Both the position numbers and the translations under genes were made by a program. This document shows positions 45,516 to 55,192 of a stretch of 64,000 nt of DNA, piece after piece. Positions within the stretch are counted from its first letter, which is position 1. Each line of letters begins with the position of its first letter. The stretch lies in the NCBI GenBank assembly GCA_000277445.1, contig AJWJ01000033.1, forward strand, positions 1 to 64,000. The letters run 5' to 3'. Under the pieces are notes generated by a model that made no database searches, was not told where the DNA came from, and was given only the letters and a program-made list of their open reading frames with translations. The stretch comes from Polysphondylium violaceum (taxonomy: Eukaryota; Evosea; Eumycetozoa; Dictyosteliales; Dictyosteliaceae).

Positions 45516-46471
45516 TTAACAAATTTCGGAAGCTTTTTCACTAAATAAACTATAGTCAAAATCAAACAAAGCAGTATTCTCTTGAGAACGTTCTAAACCT
45601 TTGAATATTTTTTGAATGTTAAATTCCAATGCTCTTTGTTCTTGATCTTGAATGTATTTTAATTTTTGGTGTGGGACAATATGATATTTAGGTCTGGTAG
45701 AGTGGTTTAGTGTTGTTGTAGATTCATCATCGAGTTTTGTAATTGGTAAAATAGATTGAATACCTTCACAGGCTTCGTCTTTTAAATTTTCTGCTTCAAT
45801 TTTAATGTTTGTAATGGTTTTGTCGAGGGTGGTTTCGATTTGAGCCAAAGATTCTTCAGCCTCTAATTTAACCTTTAAAATGGCATCCTCCATAATCTTT
45901 CTGCCTTTGCCTGCGTTTGCAACAAAACGATCCAAGCAAAAGGCCTCCATCTTACGGGCGACACCAAAAATGGATGAAGTGACTTTGGCCTCTTGCTTAA
46001 AGAGGGTCCAGTCCTTGTTGTTGGGGTCGGGTGTATATGTGCACACTTCTTCGACACCCAATATATTGGTGAAATTGAGGTTCTGTGATTTTAATACCAT
46101 AACCTTGTTTTTGGGATCCACTGTGGTTTCTTCGTAAAAGAAACATTCACTTGATCCCAAAATTGACTTTAACCAAGTGGGTGTGTTTCCTTTACAAACA
46201 ATTAATCTAGTGATTTTTAAAATACCTGTTTCTGGATCCAATTCCTTGGATAATAAATCTACGCTCAATACATCTGGTCTTTCTGGTGATGGATATTTTT
46301 TCCAATGTGCTAGTGATGCATCTGCCCACAAATGTCTTTTGTTGTTTTTTTTTTTTTTTTTGTTTTTGCAAATTTTTGTTAGAATGGTGTGCATAATGCA
46401 GCATTTTTCTTAATGTGGTATATCTTTGATACTTACTCGTATGTATGAAGAATAGTTTGAAATAAAGGCAT
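45516..46471 (-). CDS. PRELI/MSF1-domain protein
   Basis: Exons 46471-46437 and 46335-45516 give 284 residues. The PRELI domain covers residues 1 to about 180: MPLFQTILHTYEHLWADASLAHWKKYPSPERPDVLSVDLLSKELDPETGILKITRLI is typical. PRELID/Ups/slowmo proteins carry phosphatidic acid or phosphatidylserine between mitochondrial membranes with a small TRIAP1/Mdm35 partner. A helical, acidic C-terminal part follows (about 185-220) and then a tail with no known match. The acceptor is unusual: it ends CAACAAAAG after a long A-run, with no pyrimidine tract. Confidence 0.88.
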
Positions 46472-46790
46472 TGTGTAGTGTTATATGTATGTATGTATGT
46501 ATATGTATAGTATAATAAAATAAATTAGGGATATGAAAGTGTATTACAAATAAGTGTTTTTTTGTTGTTTTTGTTGTTTTTTGTTGAAGTTAAAAGAGGG
46601 GTGAAGGGTAATACACTATGGATATTTAAAAATTAGATTGTTGAGGCCTAAAAAGTAAAAAGTTATAGTGTTGAACTAAATATGATTAAATCAAATTATC
46701 TAAAGATAATATAAAAGTATCACATGAAAAAAAAAAAAAAGGAAAGACGTGAACATTATTTTATAAAAATTGAGAAATATTTTTTTTTAG

Positions 46791-46823
<33 letters not shown>

Positions 46824-46892
46824 TCGCCATTATGCCCAATTTGTCAAAATATAACTTTATAAACCCACGCTTTTCACAAATATCATAATGTA
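46472..46892. other. Divergent intergenic region
   Basis: A GTAT-type repeat lies near 46487-46508 and a very long A-run at 46791-46820. It separates the starts of the PRELI and zf-C3Hc3H genes. Confidence 0.45.
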
Positions 46893-47921
46893 ATGAAAGA
46901 TAAAGAAAATGATATTATATTAACAGATAAGCAAAGAAAAAGAGAGTTATCATTCACCTTTTCACTAGCCAATAAGAGATTGAAAGCTAATAATAGTGGG
47001 GGTAGTGGTAATGATAGTTTGTTGTCAAGTACGAAATCATTGAAATCATCTCAACAACAACAACAACAACAACTCTCTGAAAAGCAAATTAAAAAAAGGG
47101 ATAAAAGAAAATGGAAGAGGGGTATACCTAAATCAAATGTTTGTTGTTTGTATGTGAAAAGAAATAAAAAGCGATGTAAAAATAAGGTTGAGTCATTTAC
47201 AAATCGTGTATATTGTAATAAACATATATACAGTGACCCATCATCATCATCACTATCGTCCTCCTCTATAGCAGTCGATCCAAATTCAAAAGATAAAGTA
47301 TTTATTCAATGTAAAGGGTCTACTAAATATTCATTGTAAGTATTTACTCTATCTTTTTTAATTAGACACCCTCTCTAATGTTTCTAACCTCACTAATGCT
47401 CAATTAGACAATGTCTTAGACCAGTTTCAAAAGAGTCTGTGTTTTGTAAACAACACCTAACACCTTTTTATCAATCCTATATACTGCAACTAAAAGAAAA
47501 AGGACTTACTATCGATGAAATCATTAATCATGATGCTTGGAGGTGGAATATTAACAGCAACAATAAGACTAATAAAACCAAAGAACATTCAATAGAAGCA
47601 TTAGAGTTTAAAGATCAAGTTTCAAATGATGATAGCAATAACAATAATAATTCAATAGAATCCCCATCTTTAGAGTTTACCAACAATAGTCAAAAAAGAC
47701 TGGACCATCAAAGAGAACAAAGAATTAAAAGACAAAAAGAACTAAATCAAATCTTGTCAAAAAAGAATGACAACTCCCAAAAAAAGAAAAAAAAGAAAAA
47801 GAAGAAAAAAAACAAAGAATATCCCATCATTAGTAAATCAGCCAGATCAAAAAGAATCTCAACAAACTCTTTTACCAAAACTAAGTGTACCTATCCCATC
47901 AACAACAATAACAACAACTAA
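46893..47921 (+). CDS. zf-C3Hc3H (KANSL2/INO80D-like) protein, possible frameshift near 3' end
   Basis: Exons 46893-47335 and 47408-47921 give 318 residues. Two Cys/His units have the same C-x9-C-x(10-14)-C-x2-H spacing: CLYVKRNKKRC...VYCNKH at about 85-112, and CKGSTKYSLQC...VFCKQH across the exon junction. This pair is the zf-C3Hc3H domain of chromatin-complex subunits such as KANSL2 and INO80D, so a nuclear role is likely. The acceptor at 47407 is required to supply the second cysteine. After an A-rich tract (about 47760-47815) the next frame, ending at 48036, looks more protein-like (NIFFGKVSNLLDDMGWNDDDGEDDQNQ). The real C terminus may therefore be there if one A has been miscounted. Confidence 0.72.
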
Positions 47922-48036
47922 AACAACAACGACGACAACAACAAATAACCAAAACATATTCTTTGGAAAAGTCAGTAATCTCCTCGATGACATGGGTTGG
48001 AATGACGACGATGGAGAAGACGACCAGAATCAATAA

Positions 48037-48642
48037 TAATAATAAATACTAATGGTTGTGTATAAATAACAACAACAGCATCATATCTTGTTTAGATGTA
48101 AATGGTGATCTTGAATACACCTGAATGGCATTCCGGCTCCACATGCACCATTCTGAATTGATCCTCTAGAACAAACACCATACATTTTCCATCCCATATA
48201 TTCTCTACTTTTTGTTTTTTCTTCCAGAAGATTTGACGCAAAATTCGAATATTTTTAATTTTTAAATTTTTTAAAATTTTAAACAACCATCCACCACCCA
48301 AACACCCACCGTTTTACTCTTTGTTTTTATTTTTTTTTTCTTTAAATTTCTCGACACCACAACGCAAATACATTTTAAGTTTTATTTGTTTGTGTTTATT
48401 GTTATTATTGTCTTATTGTTACCTCATACATACATATTCATATCCATACCATATTTAATATTTATATAGGTTATTTTTATATTTTAGATATAAAAATATT
48501 TACCATTTACCATATTATACTCAACACCCCCGATACTGGCCAATGTTATTACTTTAGGAATTAAAAAGTAATATCGTTTGCGTTTGTGTTGTGTGTGTGT
48601 TTGTGTTTTTATATATACACTTAAAAATAGATATTTATTTTA
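48037..48642. other. Intergenic region with a candidate micro-gene
   Basis: Holds the possible minus-strand gene at 48081-48373. It must also contain the promoter and unresolved first exon of the downstream F-box-like gene, which I could not find. Confidence 0.4.
48081..48373 (-). CDS. Candidate small spliced gene, 59 aa
   Basis: On the minus strand, ATGTATTTGCGTTGTGGTG... (48373-48318) ends at a GTAAAA donor. A TAG acceptor at 48206-48205 opens a 41-codon exon to TGA at 48081. The joined product starts MYLRCGVEKFK and ends MYGVCSRGSIQNGACGAGMPF...HLHLNKI. Codons in this frame mostly end in A or T, and local G+C content is higher than in the flanks. A second frame of the same DNA (VENIWDGKCMVFVLEDQF...) is also open, so the frame is uncertain. 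No family recognised. Confidence 0.28.
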
Positions 48643-50555
48643 GCAAATCAGCAACAAATAATAATACTCTGGACCATCAAATTAATCTCATTGATAATGG
48701 AAATAATATTATTGACCATAAATCAACTATTTTTCCACAACATCACCAACAACAACAACAACAGCTCCAACAAAACATTGAACCATGTAAATCATTTTTG
48801 TCACAATTATCTTTAAAATGTAGTAATAATGGCACTGTAGAGAATAGTATTTTCTATAACCATCTTCAAAATATTAGTCACAACAATAGTAATAATAGTC
48901 AATGTACATTATCAAGTATAGTTAGTTATTGTTGTTTTATTCAAAAAAAGATTATTGGATATTGCTGGAGCGATAAGAATAGTTGTAGAAAATGGAAATT
49001 GACAATTAGCCTTGTGTGTTGGAAATTTCATTCATACATTTCAGAATTTTGTTCAAGAGAGTTGGATTTAGATATCACAGAATCAATGCTTAAAAATATT
49101 GATGTCTTGAATCACTATAAATCAAAATACTCTCTCTTTCAATTGCCACCAGTCAAGCTACGTTTCTCTACACAAGTATTTCATCAAATGTGTGAAAAGT
49201 ATAAATTGATAAAGAACAACAACAACAACATGGTCAATAATGACAATTGTGGTTTTTCGGAATTCTTTTCAAGATTGGAAACTCTAGATTTAGATTACGA
49301 TTCCCGATATCCATTAAGTCTAGATCATATAAATCTAATATTTTCAAATCGTTGTCTTGTTTCAAATATTTCAATTCAATTCAATGGAAAATGTGATGGT
49401 CCGAGTATTTATTGTTTATTGCAATATATAGATGATTTACCAAATATCAAATCATTGTCTTTGTTGGATCTGGTTGAAGAACATGGTAGTAGCATTAACG
49501 AAGCATCAACAGCAAACTTAGACACAACAATGTCAGATATTAGTCCTCGTAATCATCATCAAAACGATGATTACTCAACATTGGAGCTATGTCCAATTCG
49601 AACTCTATTGAATCCTTCCTGTGCAAGTCAATCAGTTTGTTGTAAAACCATTGAATCTATTCATTTTGAAAGTCTTTCTGTGTTGTTTTATAAAGATTTA
49701 ATTTGTTCCATTCAAAATAACAGATTTTCAAACCTCAAATCCCTATCCATCGTCTATGATGACGTAGAATTTTTTAAACAAATTCCATTCAAAGAGTTTG
49801 CTTTGGCTCTATCAAAGCTTGTTAAACTTGAACATCTCTGTCTTTCACTCAGTATTGTATTGTCTCAATATGAATTTGACATCAAATGGTTTCTCTATTA
49901 CCTCACTCAAGAAAACTCTTTAATCAATATTAATCTCGACTGGATTTCCGATGACATCAATAGAGTCTACAGCAAAGAATTTATAAACTACATATTCAAC
50001 TGCAAAGAAAAATTGCAAAAACTCACAATCAACACACCCATCATCAGCGAGATCAAAAGCACCAGTAAACTCGTATCACTCAATCTCACATTCGAGTCTC
50101 ACATCACACCCTGCACCATCGAGTCACTCGTCAGGGATCTCTTGAATCCAAATTCAAATCTCAAAAAACTCGGTATCTTTAACACTGGTCTCTACATCAA
50201 CAGACTGTTGACTCGAATCATCACTGTGGGAACTAAATTGAAAACCATTCGATCCTATGCATATTGCAAAGACTTTAATCTTGTCCTCCAAGCACTTGCC
50301 TCGAACCACAGTCTAGAAAAGCTCCATTTAACCTCTGACAGCTATTGCGAACTAAACAAAAACATGATTGAATCCTTATTGGACACGATCGAGTTTCATC
50401 CCTCTATTTTAAAATTGAAAATCGAGTCAAAATTCCACACCCTGTCCCCAAAATTTTACCACTCTCAATTTCCATTCAACATTTTCTTTGATCACCTCAC
50501 CGTTCAATTTATAATTATAAAAAAACCAAATAAAATATATAATTATGATGTGTAA
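48643..50555 (+). CDS. F-box/LRR-like dictyostelid family protein, 5' end unresolved
   Basis: Open in frame from the TTTTAG acceptor at 48642 to TAA at 50555, about 637 residues. After an Asn/Gln-rich start, LTISLVCWKFHSYISEFCSRELDLDIT (about 145-170) resembles the helical end of the F-box-like element in dictyostelid LRR families. Repeated LETLDLDYDSRYPLSL, IKSLSLLDLVEE and LKSLSIVYDDVEFF segments suggest degenerate leucine-rich repeats to the C terminus. Such proteins are probably substrate receptors or scaffolds. No ATG lies in this frame before about 49080. Either a first exon with ATG lies upstream, or the gene has lost its start. Confidence 0.65.
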
Positions 50556-50754
50556 TTGGAATAGTAATAATATAAAATAATATACATTTTCTTTCTTTTC
50601 ATTCCTTGAATTTCTTTGATAATTATTGATTTGATTTGTTTTTGATATCCACCAAAATTTGATGTGCACAAAATTTTTTTTTTTTCTATCTGTCGCACAA
50701 AAAGTTTCGACGCTTTTACTTTTGCTTCATAACACACACGACATAAAGATAACG

Positions 50755-51447
50755 ATGCAATTCTATAGGACATTTGGTAAAACTAGTCAATATATGACTC
50801 GTTTTGCAGTACTCAGTCCAACCTCTGCTGCTATTTATAAACAATCCTTTACTTCAAAGAGTATGGTTGTCTCTCAACCAAAACAACAAAGAATTGCTTT
50901 TACCCCAATCAGTAATACAACAACTATCAAGAATATAACTAGTCAATTCAACAAAAACATCAATACTTATGCACTATCATCATCTCCATACATCTTTTCA
51001 TCAGCATTGCTTGGAAATGCTTGTGCTGTGAGAAGATACTCGACAGAGGTAAACAAAGACAATAAAGATAAAAAGGAACAAGACGATAAAGAAATCAAAG
51101 AAAACAAAGAAAAGGACGATGATGACGATGACAGCAAAACATCACTCAAGGGACTTTCTATAAAGGAAAAGGTGAAATATATTATCAAGAAATACGGTGT
51201 CTTGGGTGTCGTTGTTTATTTTTCAATCTATGGTGCAACATTGGGTGGCTTTTATTATCTCTTGTCAATGGGTGTCGACGCAAACACTATTTTAGAAACT
51301 CTTCATCTTCCACAAACTCAATTGGGTGAGAAAGCCGGTATCTTTGGTGCTGCCTTTGTTCTCACTAAACTCACCTCCCTTATTCGTATTCCATTAACTT
51401 TAGCCATCTTACCTCCTCTTTCTAGATATCTCAGAAGAAGAAAGTAA
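50755..51447 (+). CDS. DUF1279/FAM210-type mitochondrial protein
   Basis: A single exon of 230 residues, starting at ATG 50755 (MQFYRTFGKTSQYMTRF). The first ~100 residues are a basic, Ser/Thr-rich presequence region ending near ACAVRRYSTE. An Asp/Lys/Glu-rich linker follows. Then comes the DUF1279 domain: KEKVKYIIKKYGVLGVVVYFSIYGATLGGFYYLLSMGVD, and AFVLTKLTSLIRIPLTLAILPPLSRYLRRRK with one or two membrane segments. FAM210A/B proteins lie in the mitochondrial inner membrane and affect mitochondrial translation and iron use in animals. The frame open to 50659 is 5' leader. Confidence 0.87.
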   Translation: MQFYRTFGKTSQYMTRFAVLSPTSAAIYKQSFTSKSMVVSQPKQQRIAFTPISNTTTIKNITSQFNKNINTYALSSSPYIFSSALLGNACAVRRYSTEVNKDNKDKKEQDDKEIKENKEKDDDDDDSKTSLKGLSIKEKVKYIIKKYGVLGVVVYFSIYGATLGGFYYLLSMGVDANTILETLHLPQTQLGEKAGIFGAAFVLTKLTSLIRIPLTLAILPPLSRYLRRRK

Positions 51448-51875
51448 ATAAAACAATAATAATAATAATAATAAAATACACTAATATGTGTAATGATTCA
51501 TATCCAACAGTAATCAAATAACAACAGTTTAATAAATTTATATTTATATCTATTTTTAATAACAAACAAATACTTGTTATTCCTCTTTCTAGTCTGTGTG
51601 TGTAATTTCTTGAAGAAACGTGTTTGAATTGAAATTAAAGGAATGAATAAGAATTCAAGGTTTAAAATGTACATTCATATCTCATTTATTTGATTTATTT
51701 ACATAAATATACATTTAATTTTCATATTTTGCTTTATTGAAATCTTTTCACCGAAATCGATTTCAGTGAAAATCTAAAAATTTTTTGATTTTTTTTTAAA
51801 TAGTTGCAAAAAAAAGATTTAAATAAGAAGTCACTATTTTGGATAGATATTAAATAAGAATAAGATAGTAATAAA
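51448..51875. other. Intergenic region with 28-bp palindrome
   Basis: 3' flank of the DUF1279 gene and promoter of the JmjC gene. The only marked feature is the palindrome at 51745-51772. Confidence 0.5.
51745..51772. repeat. Near-perfect 28-bp palindrome
   Basis: TTTTCACCGAAATC joins GATTTCAGTGAAAA with no spacer; 13 of 14 base pairs match. It lies about 104 bases before the JmjC start codon, so a dimeric transcription-factor site is possible. Confidence 0.65.
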
Positions 51876-52702
51876 ATGGTACTTGTACAAGAGTTAGAAA
51901 GAAATGAACAAAGTGTAATTGATCAAGAATACTTTTATCAATTGATAGATGAAAATAAACCAGTTGTATTTAGTTCATTTGCTAAATCATGGGATGCAAT
52001 TCAAAAATGGACACCATCCTATTTGGTTGAAAAAGTTGGTGATAAACAAGTTGATGTATCAATGTGCACATTTGGACCAATGTCTGATATCTTTACAATG
52101 ACCTTTTCTCAATACATTGAAAAAGCAACTAAAAATGAATTTGTCATTGATGGTATGTGTGCGCTAGTATTGCAAATGGTTGAGAATCCCTCTAACAAAA
52201 AACATTTATAGAATCAACACCTATTGCTAAAAGACCTTATTTGAGAAACTTTGGATTATTTGATGAATGTCCTGAATTAAAGAATGATATAAAGAGTGCT
52301 GAAGGTATGTTTAAAAATGATATTCACAATTTAGTCATTCAAGGTGCATTTATCGGATCACAGGGTTCAACTACTGTTCTTCATAAAGATACTGCAGACA
52401 ATATTGTATCTGTTGTCAGTGGTGCAAAGTTTATTGCTATGATTCCACCAAAAGATGAAACCAAGATTCAATCTTGCCATCAAGATGATGAAATCTCTGT
52501 ACAAGATATCTATGATAAAAAATCTCAAGACACCTATCAATCTAGAATTGAAAATCATCCAGTTTTTGCAAACGTTGAAAATGTTAGATACACAATTCTA
52601 AGAGCTGGTGAGGCATTATATATTCCTCTTGGTTGGAACCATTATGTATCCAACTTGGAATTCACCGTTAGTGTTTCTTGTTGGGGAAAGAAAATGATCT
52701 AA
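51876..52702 (+). CDS. JmjC/cupin-8 dioxygenase-like protein
   Basis: Exons 51876-52152 and 52212-52702 give 255 residues, almost entirely one JmjC (FIH-like) cupin. PVVFSSFAKSWDAIQKWTPSYL is the usual N-terminal element. The iron triad reads H150-x-D152 in TVLHKDTADN and H236 in PLGWNHYVSN, so the 2-oxoglutarate-dependent centre looks intact. Small JmjC-only proteins hydroxylate proteins or tRNA; the target is unknown. The intron splits the glycine/glutamate codon (G|AA). Confidence 0.9.
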
Positions 52703-53058
52703 GACAGGCCAAGTACCGCTCCTTTTTTTCTTCATTGTAAATATTTAATTCCAATAAATCCTTTGGATGTCTTTATCTAAATTTACTCAATTCTTTAATG
52801 GATCCATCTTTATTTAAATCTCTAATAACACTAACAAACGATCCACTAAAACTGATGTGTAGTAAAATTGGATAAAATAAGAAAGAAATTTTTTTATTTA
52901 TTTGTTTATTTTATTTATTTTTAAATCGAAATTTCCAATATATGGATTATATATAATTGTGAAATACAATTTCGCAATATTCGTTGGTTTCTAAATAGAT
53001 ATATGATTTTTTTTTGATTGATTTTAAATTTTGAATTGACACTTTTAGTAAAATTTAA
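52703..53058. other. Convergent intergenic region
   Basis: 3' flanks of the JmjC gene and the small minus-strand gene. No feature seen. Confidence 0.45.
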
Positions 53059-53336
53059 TTATTCCCAATATCTTACCCACCATCTATAATAAGAATTTAA
53101 TATGTCATTTAAATCTTTTTTGGCATCTTCCAGTAACACAGTCGAGCTTGTATTATATGAAACACTTGACACAGTATTATTTGCAAATTGTATAGATTCC
53201 ATGGAACGAGTAGAGGTAGATTTATTTAAAGATAACGAAGTTAAACATTCTACACAAATTAATTAATTTAAAATTAGGACATAAGTTATTAAAATTTTAA
53301 TTAAAATACAAATTGATACATACTAAGTATTGCCAT
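53059..53336 (-). CDS. Small two-exon gene, 67 aa, 13-nt first exon
   Basis: ATGGCAATACTTA (53336-53324) is followed by GTATGT. The acceptor TTTGTGTAG leads to exon 2 (53249-53059), which stays in frame to TAA. The product starts MAILKCLTSLSLNKSTSTRSM and ends SYYRWWVRYWE, with a Ser/Thr/Asn-rich middle and an acidic helix VLLEDAKKDLNDILNS. The first exon length, intron phase and N-terminal pattern match the gene at 7576-7844. The N terminus resembles dictyostelid hssA/2C small proteins, but the Trp-rich C terminus does not. Too short for simple ORF scans. Confidence 0.55.
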
Positions 53337-55192
53337 TTTTAGTTAAAAAGATTGAATTAATTTAAAATCTTATTGTTTTTTACTTGTAATAAAAGTAATC
53401 TCTAATTAACACTAATTTGTATTTACTGGTCTGATATAAATTTCTATGATGAGATATTTATTAATAAAAAAACAACAAGCAATTGTGTGATTTTAAATTA
53501 ACAAAAATATTAATAAAAATAATAAAAAAATAAATAATCAATGGCTTTTGAACAGATAATAGATTGAGTAAAAAGAAATATCGGTATTTAATGGTAAAAA
53601 TTGAGTGTATTTACACAGTGTTTATAAATAGAATTTGTTTTTGATTTTTATTTTAATGAATATTTTAAAATATTGATATATCACCAAAACCACATTCAAA
53701 CAATAACAATAAAAAAAAGAAAAACAATAAACAACACACTCAACAAAAGTAAATGACAATCAAATTAAATCAATGACCTTTGATATTTTTAATTTAATGT
53801 AATGGAGAAAACTCAATGGTTGGAATTGATTTTTCTTGGTGATAAAAGTGGAAAGATGGAGGGGGGTGATGTGAAAATTAAAATTGATAATACAGGAGAT
53901 GAGTGAGTATGGCAAGGTGTAATGAATAATTCACCTACAAAATAAAAATAGACACACTAAACAATTGTAATTTTGGTTTTTAAAAACAAAAACACACAAT
54001 AATTTGGAACAACTAGTCAGAGGGTAAAAAAGTGTAAGTGGTGTTGGTAAATGAAGAATCAATTAAAGAGTATATTGAAAATCAGAGAAAACATAATCCA
54101 AATAAAAAATAAAAAATAAAAAAAACAAAACAAGTCTTATTGGCAACAACCAAGAAAATAAAGATTGGAATTTAAATCAAGTAGTGTATCCAAAAATAAA
54201 ATTATCAAATGTGATAAAAAAAAAAGAGGAAAAAATGGGGTAATATTATTAGTAGATGAGATAAAGTGGGGGGGGGGAAAGGTGGTAAGGTGAGTGAGTG
54301 AATGTGTGGTTTTTTATCGCCACCACCTCAAACCATTTCCAAGTTCACACTCACTCCTTCCTCCTGATATCACCAATACATCATCCATCATAAAAATAAA
54401 TTTTAATTGTTGCTAGTGGTGGGTGAATCTGGCAAAATACATGTGTACATTTGGAATTTTCTTTTTCCTTTACTCTATTGTCTAAACATCTTATTTTTTA
54501 TTTAACGGTTTTATTAATTGAAAGATGAAGTGTATGATGTTTGTGAGTGTGTGTATGTAGTGTGGGGTATTTTCATGACCATCAAAAAAAAAAATAAACC
54601 ACCAACTCAAAATCGTAATTTCGTGAATTGAATCTTACATCACTATCTATTCAGTGTGGGGGTGATATATTTAGAAAAATATCCTGTTGCCGAGGTGATA
54701 TTCTATAATTAGGAAGACAGGATGTGTGTTGATTAGTGAAAATCAAGTTCATACCAACCCTTTGGTTTTAGGTTACTGAATATTCAATCTACATTTTCTA
54801 TTTTTTTTGTTTTTGCTTTCTTTAATCTACCCTATTCAACACACTACCATGCCTTTTCTCATATAAAAAATTTTAACAACATTTTGCCGAATTTACATGA
54901 TGATGTCAGTATACTGACTGCTGTTCCCTCTAAAGTAAGTTATCTATAACAGTAACTTATCCTCATATCTTATTCCTGATATCTCAGATCTATTGCAAAA
55001 TCTGATAATAAATCTCAGGATAATTGGTTAATCTACCTGGCAAACAAGGTTCTAATAGATTTAGATTAAATATGTGTGAGTGTATGTTGATTATAAATTA
55101 ACAAATAATTAAATTGTGATTATTTTTAAATAAAGACAAATCATGTTTCAATTTAAAAAAATTATATATAAAAGGGAATAATTAAAATTTAT
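53337..55192. other. Gene-poor region of 1.9 kb
   Basis: Holds a 34-codon plus-strand ATG frame at 53802-53906 (MEKTQWLELIFLGDKSGKME...) ending at a GTGAGT donor-like site, a ten-base G run near 54268-54277, and the palindromes at 54905-55020. No supported gene. Confidence 0.4.
54905..55020. repeat. Cluster of palindromes and a nested hairpin
   Basis: GTCAGTATACTGAC (54905-54918) is a perfect 14-bp palindrome. TCCTGA (54974-54979) pairs with TCAGGA (55015-55020), and inside them CAGAT (54985-54989) with ATCTG (55000-55004). GTTATCTATAAC lies between. The element is 170-280 bases from the 3' end of gnl3. Confidence 0.6.
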
